Shown here: positions 49,581 through 59,295 of the stretch, piece by piece
Position numbering within the stretch: position 1 is the stretch's first letter
Layout of the letters: each line of letters begins with the position of its first letter
NCBI RefSeq assembly: GCF_004519335.1
Contig: NZ_SOZD01000001.1
Coordinates: 1-64,000, forward strand
DNA length: 64,000 bases
Reading direction: 5' to 3'
From: Jiella endophytica
GTDB taxonomy: Bacteria > Pseudomonadota > Alphaproteobacteria > Rhizobiales > Rhizobiaceae
Notes under the pieces: model-generated
Seen by the model: the letters and a program-made list of their open reading frames with translations, nothing else
Told to the model about the DNA's origin: nothing
Databases searched by the model: none
Made by a program: the position numbers and the translations under genes

Positions 49581-51332
49581 TCACCTTCCACGCGCGACGC
49601 CGTTCGCTTCCGGGCAGCTCCTGACCGATTCCCGCGGCACGGTGAGCGTCCAGACGACACCGGTAGCGGCATAGTCCATCGCCACCGAGCCGCCGAGACC
49701 GCGCGCCGTCATCTTCTGGGTGACCAGCGTGCCGAAGCCCGAATGGCGCGGCGGCGTCACCGGCGGGCCGCCGCTTTCGCGCCAGGAGAGCGTGACCGTC
49801 TCCTCCGCCGTCCAGGTGATCGTCACATGCCCCTCCGGGCGCGACAGGGCGCCGTATTTCGCCGCATTGGTCGCAAGTTCGTGGAGAGCGAGGCCGATCG
49901 TCTGGGCGGCGGTGGCGTTCAGCGGCAGCTCCGGTCCCTCGATGACGATCTGCTCGCTGTTCGATCCGAAGGCCTGCAGCTGGTTCTTCACGAGTTCGGC
50001 CATCGAGACGCTCTCCCAGCCGCCGGAGGAGAGGAGGTCGGCCGAGCGGGCGAGCGAGTTCAGGGCCTCGGAGAGCGTTGCCAGAAACTGCGTCGTGTCG
50101 GAGCTCTCATTGGCGGCGCGGCGGGCGATGGCAGCGATCAGCGCATACTGGTTCTTGGCGCGGTGGCTCATCTCGCGCATCAGGAAGCGGTTCTGCTCCT
50201 CCGCCTCACGGCGCTCGCGCGAAGCCTGGGCGAGCACCCGCGAGACCTGGCCGATCTCGGCGATGTCGGTGGAGATCACCGTCGCCGGCTCGCCGCGCCC
50301 GATCTGTTCGGCCTGTCTGGCGAGCTGGGAGATCGGCTCGGCGAGGCGGCGGCCGACGGTGATACCGAGAGCGACGCAGAAGGCGAGCAGTAACGCCCCC
50401 GCGGCGACGAGAAGCAGCCAGGAGCGCATCACCGGCCGGCCGATGACGGCGCTGGGGACCGCGACCGTCGTCGTCCAGCCGGACAGCGAAGACACGGTCG
50501 AGGCCTCGATCAGGTCGGCCGCCATGCGGGCATTGCCGACGGTCTCGACGATCGACGGATTGTCGTAGGAGATGCTCTGGCGCGGCCGCATCCTCCCGTC
50601 GCTGGTCACCGCGGCGAAAACGCGCTTGCCGAGCGCATCCTTGATGATCGCCGACCATTTGGTCGGCAGGTTGCGGTCGGCGATCACCGATTCGAACGAG
50701 GTCGTCGCCTTGGTCAGGATCAGCGCGTATTTGACCTTGGCGCCCTGCTTCACCGGGATCGCCACATGATAGACGAACTCTCCCCGCGACTTGCGGAAGC
50801 TGACGCCGGAGACCGTCGGCTGGAAGGTGCCGAAGACCCGATCAACGAGGGAGCGTTCGGGAAAGGGCGGGACGACCGGCGGAAATCCGCTCTGGGTGTC
50901 GACGAGGACGTTCATGTTGCGGTCGACCAGCTCGGCGGTGGTCGCGGTGCCGGCCAGCGCCGCCGCCGTCCGGTCGTGGAACTGCTGCAGCCGGTCGTTG
51001 AGGAGCGTCGGCGAGGCGGCCAGCACCCGTCCCGAGGTCAACAGGCCGTAGATCTCGCGGTCGATGGCGTTGGAGACGATCTCGGCGGTGTCGTTGACCT
51101 GCGCCGCCGCGATCTCCTGCTGCTGCTGGGAGAACTGGATGATCAGGAAGGCGCTGAACAGCAGCGCCGGGACGAGGACGATCAGCGCGAAGGTCACCAG
51201 ATGGACGAACAGCGTCGGCCGGCGCCACAGCCGCGACAGGACGAGCCTGCGCCAGCGCGGCAGCAGCGCCGCCATGGGTGGGCGTCGCGCCCCCCCGGCG
51301 GGCTGCCCGTCTGATCGCGTCTGAACGCTCAC
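49581..51332 (-). CDS. HWE-family sensor histidine kinase
   Basis: About 583 residues from GTG 51332; ATG 51275 is another possible start. Two helices (LFVHLVTFALIVLVPALLFSAF and WLLLVAAGALLLAFCVALGI) flank a ~230-residue periplasmic sensor. HAMP-like linker and the phospho-acceptor EMSHRAKNQYALI follow, then the N box LHELATNAAKYGAL and the HWE signature WRESGGPPVTPP. No regulator is adjacent. HWE kinases in this order often act in the general stress response; that is family knowledge, not shown here. Confidence 0.85.
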   Translation of the reverse strand: MSVQTRSDGQPAGGARRPPMAALLPRWRRLVLSRLWRRPTLFVHLVTFALIVLVPALLFSAFLIIQFSQQQQEIAAAQVNDTAEIVSNAIDREIYGLLTSGRVLAASPTLLNDRLQQFHDRTAAALAGTATTAELVDRNMNVLVDTQSGFPPVVPPFPERSLVDRVFGTFQPTVSGVSFRKSRGEFVYHVAIPVKQGAKVKYALILTKATTSFESVIADRNLPTKWSAIIKDALGKRVFAAVTSDGRMRPRQSISYDNPSIVETVGNARMAADLIEASTVSSLSGWTTTVAVPSAVIGRPVMRSWLLLVAAGALLLAFCVALGITVGRRLAEPISQLARQAEQIGRGEPATVISTDIAEIGQVSRVLAQASRERREAEEQNRFLMREMSHRAKNQYALIAAIARRAANESSDTTQFLATLSEALNSLARSADLLSSGGWESVSMAELVKNQLQAFGSNSEQIVIEGPELPLNATAAQTIGLALHELATNAAKYGALSRPEGHVTITWTAEETVTLSWRESGGPPVTPPRHSGFGTLVTQKMTARGLGGSVAMDYAATGVVWTLTVPRESVRSCPEANGVARGR

Positions 51333-51660
51333 CGCCGCATTTTCCCGAGCTTGTGCAGCCCCGTCGTCCGGAGCTGGCGCCTCGTCTGGATTCGGATTTT
51401 TCCCCACTCGGGGCAACCTTACGCGAGCCAAGGGCAATTTACCACATGGCGAAGGACATCGGAGCGGTCGATTTGCTCGCATCGGCGCGAAAATCGGAAC
51501 CGATTTCCTGAAGGGCCCGATGCGTCGATTCAATCAGTTAGCTGCGTCCTATATGCGTCCACTCGGACGCACAGCGCTCTGGCAGCGCCATCGTGCCGCG
51601 GCTTGTTCGAAGCCGCCGTAAGAATATACTTTCGCAGCGCCGCGCGGGAGGCGGTCGACC
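51333..51660. other. Divergent spacer between HWE kinase and DUF853 gene
   Basis: 328 bases with no gene. An imperfectly known promoter for each direction must lie here. A 7-base-stem inverted repeat (51554-51560 with 51565-51571, TGCGTCC/GGACGCA) sits 90 bases before the DUF853 start and could be an operator. If the kinase starts upstream of 51332, part of this is coding. Confidence 0.5.
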
Positions 51661-53406
51661 ATGGCTGAAACAGACCGGATCTACCTCGGCGCAAGCCGCA
51701 ACGACGACGGCACCGTCGGGCAGGGCGAATATCTCGACCTGAAGCTCGCCAACCGACACGGGCTCGTCACCGGCGCTACCGGCACCGGCAAGACGGTGAC
51801 GCTGCAGGTTCTGGCCGAAGGGTTTTCCGACGCCGGCGTGCCGGTGTTCTGCGCCGACATCAAGGGCGATCTCTCCGGCCTGTCGCAGCGGGGCGAGGCG
51901 AAGGACTTCCTCGTCAAGCGGGCCGCCGAGATCGGCCTCGAACCCTATTACAACGACCTCTATCCGGCGGTGTTCTGGGACATCTTCGGCGAGAAGGGCC
52001 ATCCGATCCGCGCCACCATCTCCGAGATGGGCCCGCTGCTCCTGTCCCGCCTGATGAGCCTTTCGGAGGCCCAGGAAGGCGTTCTCAACATCGCCTTCAA
52101 GATCGCCGACGACGAGGGCCTGCTGCTGCTCGACCTGAAGGACCTGCAGGCGATGCTGGCGCATGTCGCCGAGCAGTCCTCCGAGATCTCCAAGCTCTAC
52201 GGCAACGTCTCCAAGGCCTCGGTCGGGGCGATCCAGCGCTCGCTGCTCGTGCTCGAGCAGCAGGGGGCGGAGAGCTTCTTCGGCGAGCCGGCGCTGAAGA
52301 TCGACGATCTGATGCGCACCGACCGGGACGGGCGCGGCTTCGTCAACGTGCTGGCCGCCGACCGGCTGATGATGAATCCGCGGCTCTATGCCACCTTCCT
52401 GCTCTGGCTCCTGTCGGAGCTCTTCGAGGAACTGCCGGAGATCGGCGATCCGGAAAAGCCCAAGCTCGTCTTCTTCTTCGACGAGGCGCATCTTTTGTTC
52501 GACGGCGCGCCTTCGATCCTCGTCGAGCGCGTCGAGCAGGTGGTGAAGCTGATCCGCTCCAAGGGCGTCGGCGTCTATTTCGTCACCCAGAATCCCCTCG
52601 ACGTTCCGGAAGGCGTGCTCGCGCAGCTCGGCAACCGCATCCAGCATGCGCTGAGGGCCTATACGCCCCGCGAGCAGAAGGCGGTGAAGACGGCCGCAGA
52701 GACGTTCCGGCCGAACCCCGCCTTCAACGCTTTCGAGGCAATCACCACGCTCGGCGTCGGCGAGGCGCTGGTCTCGACCCTCGGCAAGGGCGGGGTTCCC
52801 TCAGTCGTCGAGCGCACTCTGATCCGCCCGCCTGCCGCAAGGCTCGGACCGGTCAGCGACGAGGAGCGGGCGGAGACCATGCGCCAGAGCCCGGTCGCAG
52901 GGCTCTACGACCATTCGATCGATTCCGAATCCGCCTATGAAATCCTCGTCGAGCGCGCCGGCGCGGAGCTGAAGCGCGAGGAAGAGGAGCGCGAACGCGA
53001 GGCGGAAGCCGCCCGCCAGCGGGAAGCGGCCGAGCGGGCGGGGCAGGAGGCGCGGGCAGAAGCCGCCCGGCGCCGCGCCGAGGCGGTGGACGAGAAAGGC
53101 GACGACGGGCGCGGCCCATGGGGCGGCGGGTCATCCGTTCCGCGGAGCCGACGCACCCGCACCGGCTTCCAGATTCCCGATTTCGGCCTCGGCGGGGACG
53201 GCCGCGACGATGCCGAGGACTACGCCGAATACGCCGACGACCAGCCGCGCCGCAGGGCGCCGCGGCGAAAGGCGACGCGCTCTTCCGGATACCAGCGCCA
53301 GACGGTGACCGAGACGATCATGAAGCAGGTCGGCCGCACGGTCGCCTCCACGGTGACGACTGCCATCGTCCGCGGCATCCTCGGGAGCCTGAAGCGCGGC
53401 AAGTGA
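51661..53406 (+). CDS. DUF853-family HerA-like ATPase
   Basis: 581 residues. Walker [14 protein letters not shown] near residue 40, Walker [18 protein letters not shown], and [37 protein letters not shown] are all typical of the HerA-like DUF853 family (YjgR). A charged coiled coil (about residues 440-485) and an Arg-rich tail follow, ending in [24 protein letters not shown]-like text. The role is unknown; HerA relatives are DNA pumps. Confidence 0.92.
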   Translation: MAETDRIYLGASRNDDGTVGQGEYLDLKLANRHGLVTGATGTGKTVTLQVLAEGFSDAGVPVFCADIKGDLSGLSQRGEAKDFLVKRAAEIGLEPYYNDLYPAVFWDIFGEKGHPIRATISEMGPLLLSRLMSLSEAQEGVLNIAFKIADDEGLLLLDLKDLQAMLAHVAEQSSEISKLYGNVSKASVGAIQRSLLVLEQQGAESFFGEPALKIDDLMRTDRDGRGFVNVLAADRLMMNPRLYATFLLWLLSELFEELPEIGDPEKPKLVFFFDEAHLLFDGAPSILVERVEQVVKLIRSKGVGVYFVTQNPLDVPEGVLAQLGNRIQHALRAYTPREQKAVKTAAETFRPNPAFNAFEAITTLGVGEALVSTLGKGGVPSVVERTLIRPPAARLGPVSDEERAETMRQSPVAGLYDHSIDSESAYEILVERAGAELKREEEEREREAEAARQREAAERAGQEARAEAARRRAEAVDEKGDDGRGPWGGGSSVPRSRRTRTGFQIPDFGLGGDGRDDAEDYAEYADDQPRRRAPRRKATRSSGYQRQTVTETIMKQVGRTVASTVTTAIVRGILGSLKRGK

Positions 53407-53609
53407 GGCTCTGGCCGAAAGCCGTCCCTCACGCTCCCCGGGCCACACACTCGGAGATTACCGAAATTTAATCTGACGAAAACTGTCTGCTTAGCCGCGT
53501 CGGGTGTATCCCTCCGGCATGCAGAAACCTTCGATCGCGCCTCAGGAGACGCATTCCCGGTCCTTGCAGCACTGGCGACGATCCCCGAACATTTTTCTCA
53601 GGAAAACCG

Positions 53610-53954
53610 ATGACGATTTCGATCCTTCGTCCCGCGATTCTCGCGGCCGCCTGCATCGCCTGTGCCGCCCTGCCGGCGGCGGCGGCCGACGTCCAGACCA
53701 TCGAACTGACGCTGAAGGACCACAAGTTCTCGCCAGAGACGATCGAGGTGCCGGCGAATGAGCGGTTCCAGATCAAGCTGACCAATGCCGACGCCACGCC
53801 GGACGAGTTCGACTCGACGGATCTCAGGGTCGAGAAGGTGGTCGGCGGCGGCCAGACCGGCATCATCCGAATCCAGCCGCTGGTCCCCGGGCGCTATATG
53901 TTCATGGGCGAATATCATGCCGCGACGGCGCGCGGCATCGTGGTCGCGAAGTAG
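53610..53954 (+). CDS. Periplasmic cupredoxin-domain protein, partner of FTR1
   Basis: 114 residues with a signal peptide ending ALPAAAA (about residue 26), then a cupredoxin-like fold: KDHKFSPETIEVPANERFQIKLTN and LVPGRYMFMGEYHAATARGIVV. The usual Cys copper ligand is absent; the site would rest on Glu, His and Met. Such EfeO-cupredoxin-like proteins accompany iron permeases. It lies four bases before the permease gene. Confidence 0.85.
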   Translation: MTISILRPAILAAACIACAALPAAAADVQTIELTLKDHKFSPETIEVPANERFQIKLTNADATPDEFDSTDLRVEKVVGGGQTGIIRIQPLVPGRYMFMGEYHAATARGIVVAK

Positions 53955-53958
53955 TCCG

Positions 53959-54789
53959 ATGCTCGCTGCCTTCATCATCGTCTTTCGCGAGGTCATCGAG
54001 GCCGGTCTCGTCGTCGGCGTCGTGCTGGCGGCGACCCGCGGCCTTGCCGGGCGCGGCACCTATGTCGCCGGGGGCATCTTCGCGGGCTTCCTCGGCGCCT
54101 GTCTCGTCGCGGCCTTTGCCGGCGGCATCGCCGATCTCTTCGAGGGCTCGGGGCAGGAGGCGCTGAATGCCGGAGTGCTGATCGTCGCCGTCGCCATGCT
54201 CGTCTGGCACAATGCCTGGATGGCGAGCCACGGGCGTGAACTCGCCCGGGAACTGAAGGCTGTCGGCCATGCGGTGAAGGAGGGCAGCCGCTCGCTGATG
54301 GCACTTGCCATCGTCTGCGCCGTCGCGGTGTTGCGCGAGGGCTCCGAGGTGGTGCTGTTCCTCTATGGCGTCGCCGCGGCCGGCCAGACCACTGCTCTCG
54401 GCATCCTGTCGGGCGGCCTCCTCGGCATTGCCGGCGGCGCGGTTATCTCGGCGCTGCTCTATCTCGGCCTCATCGCCATTCCGCTGCGCCATCTCTTCGG
54501 CGTGCTGACGGCGCTGATCACCCTTCTGGCGGCAGGCCTCGCCGCGCAGGCGATGCGCTTCCTTGCCCAGGGCGGGTGGCTGAACGACTGGGTGACGCCG
54601 CTCTGGGATACGAGTTCGGTGCTTTCCGAGGCCAGCATTCCCGGCCGCGTCGCGCATGTGTTGTTCGGCTACATGGCCCAGCCATCCGCCAGTGAACTTG
54701 CCGCCTACCTCGCCGTCATCGCGGTGATGCTGGTCGTGCGCCGGGTCATCGGCCAGGAGACCGGCGGCCGGATGCAGGCCTCGGCCTGA
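53959..54789 (+). CDS. FTR1-family iron permease
   Basis: 276 residues, seven helices. Two REXXE iron motifs, FREVIEAG near the start and VLREGSEVV in the fourth helix region, define the Ftr1/EfeU family. With the preceding cupredoxin protein it makes an iron-uptake pair resembling a reduced EfeUO system; no DyP-type peroxidase (EfeB) gene is present. The start ATG 53959 is chosen because helix 1 with REVIE begins immediately. Confidence 0.92.
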   Translation: MLAAFIIVFREVIEAGLVVGVVLAATRGLAGRGTYVAGGIFAGFLGACLVAAFAGGIADLFEGSGQEALNAGVLIVAVAMLVWHNAWMASHGRELARELKAVGHAVKEGSRSLMALAIVCAVAVLREGSEVVLFLYGVAAAGQTTALGILSGGLLGIAGGAVISALLYLGLIAIPLRHLFGVLTALITLLAAGLAAQAMRFLAQGGWLNDWVTPLWDTSSVLSEASIPGRVAHVLFGYMAQPSASELAAYLAVIAVMLVVRRVIGQETGGRMQASA

Positions 54790-54990
54790 CGGAGACGGTC
54801 CCTGGCGGAAAGCGGACCCGGCGAGTCGGACGGAAGGACGCCGGCGGCGATCTGGCTCGGCGGCTTTCGGCCTCTCGCTCGGGGTAGCGTGACGGCGGGG
54901 CCGTTTCGCGGGCCGCGCGGCACGACACCTCCGAGGCACAAGATTGCTGTTGCATCCGGCCCGCCGAAGCATTATTCCCAGCGCGGCCGA

Positions 54991-55066
<76 letters not shown>

Positions 55067-55147
55067 GTCTTCTTCTCCTGCCCGTTGTCCGAATTGTCGA
55101 AGGCAGGTGAGTTTGCCGGCGGTCCCAATGGGGATACTGTGCCGCTG

Positions 55148-55855
55148 ATGAACCAGATGACCAAGCCACCTGTCGTTCTGTTCGACGTCGGTTCCTACAC
55201 GGCGCAGGAGGCAGCGCGTCTTCTGCAAACGCCTGCGCGCAATATCCGGCGCTGGATGCGCGGCTACGGTCACAGCGTTGATGGTGAGATCCGACAGGTT
55301 CCGCCGCTCTGGGATTCGCAACTCCCATCCGCCGAAAACCACGTCGAAATCGGCTTTCGAGACCTGATCGAGCTTCGCTTCGTCAAAGCGTTCCTCGATG
55401 CGGGAATTGGGCTGAAGACTGTGCGTCACTGTCTCGAACACGCGCGAGAATGCGTCGGCGTCGACCACCCATTCTCAACGCGGCGGTTTCAGATGGACGG
55501 CCGGACAATTTGCCTTGAGAGCATCGAGCGATCCGGTGACCGAGAGGGTTTCCTCGATCTCAAAACGCGGCAATACGAGCTCAAGAAGGTCATCGAGAAA
55601 AGCTTCCGGGACCTCGATCTCGACGACACAGTCGTTGCGAGATGGCGCCCGTTCCAAGGCAAGAGCACGATCGTGATAGATCCGTCGCGATCCTTCGGAC
55701 AGCCGATTGCAGCAGAGTTTGGTGTGCCGACGGTCGCACTTTCCGATGCCGTCAATGCAGAAGGATCGATCGAAAAGGTTTCCGGTCTGTTCGATATCCC
55801 CGCGCTGATCGTGCGCGATGCGGTCAAGTTCGAAGAGAGCCTCGAAGCTGCGTGA
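55148..55855 (+). CDS. DUF433-type antitoxin with helix-turn-helix
   Basis: 235 residues from ATG 55148. SYTAQEAARLLQTPARNIRRWMRGY is a MerR-like helix-turn-helix; ENHVEIGFRDLIELRFVKAFLDAGIGLKTV resembles the linker region of such regulators; the C-terminal half (GVPTVALSDAVNAEGSIEKVSGLFDIPALIVRDAVKFE) is DUF433-like. It is coupled to the next gene by GTGA. The genes of this pair type act as antitoxin and toxin by association; activity here is inferred. Confidence 0.8.
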   Translation: MNQMTKPPVVLFDVGSYTAQEAARLLQTPARNIRRWMRGYGHSVDGEIRQVPPLWDSQLPSAENHVEIGFRDLIELRFVKAFLDAGIGLKTVRHCLEHARECVGVDHPFSTRRFQMDGRTICLESIERSGDREGFLDLKTRQYELKKVIEKSFRDLDLDDTVVARWRPFQGKSTIVIDPSRSFGQPIAAEFGVPTVALSDAVNAEGSIEKVSGLFDIPALIVRDAVKFEESLEAA

Positions 55856-56250
55856 GGATGCTGGTCGACGAGAACCTCTCACCGGCTCTCGCTCGTGCCC
55901 TACAGGCGCTCTTCCAGGGTGAACACGAGATCGTTCATCTACGGACGAAATTCGGCCCCGGCGTGACTGACGTCGAATGGATCTCCGCCTTGAGCTCCGA
56001 GGGACGATGGGTGATCCTGTCGGCTGACCGTCGCATCACGAAAAACGAGCTCGAATACCGGGCCTTCAGGAATTCTCGGCTCGTCGGCTTCTTCCTCTCG
56101 AGGGGGCTCTACAAGGCCAAGGTGACGAAGCAGATGGAGCGCATCCTCTCGCTTTGGGACACGATGGAGAAGCAGGCATCGATCGTGGCGGGTGGCGCGA
56201 TGTTCGAGCTGCCGATGCGAAGTTCGCTGATCGCCCAGCTCAAACGCTGA
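55852..56250 (+). CDS. DUF5615 PIN-like toxin
   Basis: 132 residues. It starts with GTG inside the previous stop: V/M-R-MLVDENLSPALARALQ is the DUF5615 N-terminus with the first metal Asp. WVILSADRRITKNELEYRAFR carries the second acidic/Arg cluster, and VGFFLSRGLYKAKVTKQ follows. PIN-like nucleases cut RNA. All predicted acidic residues appear intact. Confidence 0.82.
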   Translation: MRMLVDENLSPALARALQALFQGEHEIVHLRTKFGPGVTDVEWISALSSEGRWVILSADRRITKNELEYRAFRNSRLVGFFLSRGLYKAKVTKQMERILSLWDTMEKQASIVAGGAMFELPMRSSLIAQLKR

Positions 56251-56268
56251 GCGTGAAACGCTTTCGGC

Positions 56269-56697
56269 TCATACAGCCGCAACAACGTGCCCGGCGGCGG
56301 TGAGCGCTTCGGCCGCGCGGCCGGCATTCTCTGTCTTCACGAACAGATAGTCGGTGTCGAAGGTCGAGACGAGGAAGATCCCGATCCCCACCGCTGCCAG
56401 CGGTTCGAGCACGGCAGCCGCGATGCCTGTCTCCTCGAAGGCGAAGGGGCCGACGAACTGGAAGCCGCTCCACCCTGCATCGACGCGGACACCATCAGGC
56501 ACCCTCCCGGCCTCGCAGAGGATCGAAAGCTCTTCGCCCGTCCGGGAGATCGAGACGAAGCCTTCGCCGTCTGCCCAGTGCGGGATGGCCGCGTCCGGTC
56601 CGAGCCGGCTCACGGCATAGGTTTCTGGAAGGACCCGCAGCGTGATGCTGACCGGCGGTCTTCCATCTTCCGGCAAATCTCCGGCCGACACCGTCAC
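56269..56697 (-). CDS. ACT-domain (CASTOR-like) protein
   Basis: 142 residues with two ACT-like halves. YAVSRLGPDAAIPHWADGEGFVSISRTGEELSILCEA in the first and FAFEETGIAAAVLEPLAAVGIGIFLVSTFDTDYLFVK in the second match the ACT_7/CASTOR type. It probably binds a small molecule such as an amino acid; no partner is evident. It overlaps the exported-protein gene by four bases at its start, so it may be co-transcribed with the ABC cluster. Confidence 0.85.
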   Translation of the reverse strand: MTVSAGDLPEDGRPPVSITLRVLPETYAVSRLGPDAAIPHWADGEGFVSISRTGEELSILCEAGRVPDGVRVDAGWSGFQFVGPFAFEETGIAAAVLEPLAAVGIGIFLVSTFDTDYLFVKTENAGRAAEALTAAGHVVAAV

Positions 56698-57500
56698 AGC
56701 GCCTGTTCGGCGGCGCGGCCCAGCGCAAAGGCGCGTTGCTCGATCAGCGTCGGCACCTCGCAGACATAGCTCAGCGACTTGCGGCGCTCGTTGAAGACAC
56801 GGGTATCCCAGAGCACCCTCTGCCTGGCCTCGTCGAGGGCGGTCGGGTTTTCGGTCGGATTGTTCTGGCGGGTCGAGACGGTTTTCGCCTCCTCGCGCAG
56901 TTTCGCCGCAAGCGCCTTCTGCTTGGCGCCATAGCGCTCGATGCCGCGCATGATCTGGCCGCGTTCGGAATTGAAACGCGACAGAAGCACCGCGACGAAG
57001 GCGGTGGCCTGCTTTTCGCGCTCTGCCTCTGGCAGACCGCTCAGATAGTCCTTCACCGCGGCTTCCGCCTCGGAGAGCGGCGTGCGCCGCGCCGCCACCT
57101 GGTCGACGAGCCGGCGCAGTTCTTCGCCCGGATCGACCTCGGCGGCCTCCGGCAGCGGTGGTCCGGCCCAGATCTGCCCGGCCGAAATCTGCTCGACCCG
57201 TCGCTGGATGCAGGGCCAGTCGGTGGTCGCGGGGGCCGGGGCCTTGGCGAAGGCCATCGGGTTCTTCGTACCGCCGGTCTTGCCCTCGGCGGGCGGCGCG
57301 CCTGCGGAGGGGGCATTGCCGGTGCCGGCCGGCGCGTTGGTCGGCGCCGGGCCGGGCAGCACGAAGCCCTTCGGGATCGGCTTGGACGTGGCGCCATCCT
57401 GGGCGAAAGCGAGGCTTACCGGCGCAAATGCGCTGAGCGCCACGATCACGCCCGCGGTCACCCAGCGGTTCGCCCGTCTGACGACAAATTCTTTCGCCAT
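56694..57500 (-). CDS. Exported protein with WPC motif, in the position of LutG
   Basis: 268 residues, signal peptide about 1-33 (VIVALSAFAPVSLAFA), then a Pro/Ala/Gly-rich linker to about residue 90. TDWPCIQRRVEQISAGQIWAGPPLPE begins the folded part, with Cys97, and a second Cys is at about 247 (SLSYVCEVPTLIEQRA). The long helical middle has a charged pattern. No enzyme family is recognised. It follows the ABC permease, matching the place of the exported lutG product in Methylobacterium lut clusters; that is a positional inference. Confidence 0.65.
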   Translation of the reverse strand: MAKEFVVRRANRWVTAGVIVALSAFAPVSLAFAQDGATSKPIPKGFVLPGPAPTNAPAGTGNAPSAGAPPAEGKTGGTKNPMAFAKAPAPATTDWPCIQRRVEQISAGQIWAGPPLPEAAEVDPGEELRRLVDQVAARRTPLSEAEAAVKDYLSGLPEAEREKQATAFVAVLLSRFNSERGQIMRGIERYGAKQKALAAKLREEAKTVSTRQNNPTENPTALDEARQRVLWDTRVFNERRKSLSYVCEVPTLIEQRAFALGRAAEQAL

Positions 57501-57540
57501 GAGTTTTCCTCCCGTATTTTCCTGACGCTTTCTCCCGGCG

Positions 57541-58386
57541 TCACTGCCGCTTGCGGCTGATCAGCCCGCGCGCCGGATCGTAAGCGATGATCGCCCCGCC
57601 GAGAAACACCACCGTGCAGCCAAGGACGATCGCCAACGCCTGAAGGTTCAGCTCCCGGTAGAGGGCGAAACGCACGAGCTCCACCGCGTGGGTGAACGGA
57701 TTGACCTGGCAGATCCGGTAGAGCAGCGGGCTCGACTCCTGCACCCGCCAGAGCGGATAGAGCGCCGAGGAAGCGAAATACATCGGGAAGATCACGAAAT
57801 TCATCACCCCGGCGAAATTCTCCAGCTGCTGGACGAGCGAGGACAGGAGCATGCCGAGCGCGCCGAGCATCAGCCCGGCCAGCAGGATCGCCGGCAGCGC
57901 GTAGAGATAGCCCTGCCAGTCGGGCCGCACTTCCCAGAACCAGGCGATGGCGAGGAAGACATAGACCTGGACGACGCCGACGGCGACACCGGCGCAGAGC
58001 TTCGAGACGAGCAGGAACCAGCGCGGCAGCGGCGAGACGAGCAGCGTCTTCATCGTCCCCGTCTCGCGGTCGTAGACCATCGACAGCGACGACTGCATGC
58101 CGTTGAAGAGCAGGATCATGCCGATCAACCCGGGCGCGATGTAGACCTCGTAGAGGACATAGGTCTGGTAGGGCGGGATGATCGAGACGCCGAGCACCTG
58201 GCGAAAGCCGGCGGCGAAGATGAACAGCCAGAGCAGCGGGCGCACCAGCGCCGAGACGAAGCGTTCGCGCTGATGGATGAAGCGCAGCGCCTCGCGCCAG
58301 GCGATGCCGCCGGAACAGACCAGATAGGCCGAGAGCGGAAAGCCGCGGCGCACCGGCGTGGCAGTCTGGATCGTCGCTTCGCTCAT
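57541..58386 (-). CDS. ABC transporter permease of a PQQ-dehydrogenase-associated system
   Basis: 281 residues, ABC-2 type with six helices; FIHQRERFVSALVRPLLWLFIFAAG and the YEVYIAPGLIGMILLFNGMQSS segment are typical of the ABC-2 permeases found beside PQQ alcohol dehydrogenases (lutF/pedC-like). It forms a heteromer with the ATPase, whose gene overlaps by one base. Direction of transport (uptake or export) cannot be settled by sequence; ABC-2 members are usually exporters. Confidence 0.9.
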   Translation of the reverse strand: MSEATIQTATPVRRGFPLSAYLVCSGGIAWREALRFIHQRERFVSALVRPLLWLFIFAAGFRQVLGVSIIPPYQTYVLYEVYIAPGLIGMILLFNGMQSSLSMVYDRETGTMKTLLVSPLPRWFLLVSKLCAGVAVGVVQVYVFLAIAWFWEVRPDWQGYLYALPAILLAGLMLGALGMLLSSLVQQLENFAGVMNFVIFPMYFASSALYPLWRVQESSPLLYRICQVNPFTHAVELVRFALYRELNLQALAIVLGCTVVFLGGAIIAYDPARGLISRKRQ

Positions 58387-59216
58387 CAGGCCACTCCCTC
58401 CGGCTGAGCGGCCTTGGCGCGCACGCCCGTCAGCCGGGTGAAGGCGTCGCCGATCGAGCGGGCGCCCTGTGCGGCGACGATGTCGGGCACGAAGCCTTCG
58501 GCGAGCACCTCTCCCTGATGCAGCACGACGACCCGGTCGCCGGCGTCGATCTCATCGATCAGATGCGTCGCCCAGAGGACGCTGACGCCCTCCTCATGCA
58601 CAAGCCGCCTCACTTCGGAAAGGATCGCGGCGCGCGAGCGGACGTCGAGGCCGACGGTCGGCTCGTCAAGCAGGATGAGGCGTGGCCGGTGCATGAAGGC
58701 GCGGACGATCTCGATGCTGCGAAGCTGGCCGCCGGACAGGTTGCGGGCCTTCTCTTTCAGCCTCGAACGCAGCTCCGATGTCGCAAGAATCTCGCCGATG
58801 CGGGTTTTCGCCGCCGATGCCGGCAGGCCGTGCAGGGCAGCGTGGTAGATGAGGTTCTGGCTGATCGACAGGTCGAGATCGAGGGTTCTAGCCTGGAAGA
58901 CGACGCCGAGCCGGCGCAGCGCCTCGCCAGGATCTTTGGACAGGTCGAAGCCGAGAATCCGGATGGCGCCGTGCCGGACGTTGAACAGCCGGGTGATCAG
59001 CGAGAACAGCGTCGACTTGCCGGCACCGTTCGGCCCGAGGAGGGCGGTGAAGGAGCCCTGCGGCACCGTGAAGGAGACATCGTTCAGCGCCTTGCGCTGG
59101 CCATAGGAATGGCTGACCCGCTCGACGGCGAGTGCCGGGAGGTCGTCCGCCGGATGGGGGCCGTTCAGCTTGCCGTCCTGCATTGCCGCTTTCGCTCTTT
59201 CAGGCGCCTCTGCCAT
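58386..59216 (-). CDS. ABC transporter ATP-binding protein, PQQ-associated type
   Basis: 276 residues. Walker A GPNGAGKST at 61-69, signature LSGGQLRSIEIVRAFMHRP, Walker B LILLDEPTVGLD, switch His in VLWATHLIDEI. A 30-residue polar N-terminal tail precedes the domain. It fits the LutE/PQQ_ABC_ATP type, energising the permease next to it. Confidence 0.92.
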   Translation of the reverse strand: MAEAPERAKAAMQDGKLNGPHPADDLPALAVERVSHSYGQRKALNDVSFTVPQGSFTALLGPNGAGKSTLFSLITRLFNVRHGAIRILGFDLSKDPGEALRRLGVVFQARTLDLDLSISQNLIYHAALHGLPASAAKTRIGEILATSELRSRLKEKARNLSGGQLRSIEIVRAFMHRPRLILLDEPTVGLDVRSRAAILSEVRRLVHEEGVSVLWATHLIDEIDAGDRVVVLHQGEVLAEGFVPDIVAAQGARSIGDAFTRLTGVRAKAAQPEGVA

Positions 59217-59295
59217 GGAACAGATAGGGCAGTCGCGCGAAACGGCCGAGGCCGCGGAGACAGCCGCGGCCTCGGCCGGTGTTCGGATATTGTGG

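Noticed and set aside
53407-53609. Fur, Irr or RirA box upstream of the cupredoxin-FTR1 pair
   Set aside because: No sequence close enough to any of these consensus sites; only an AT-rich patch near 53460-53480.
55067-56300. Attachment-site duplicate of the tRNA-Trp 3' end
   Set aside because: No second copy of the T-arm or acceptor sequence was found within the toxin-antitoxin region.
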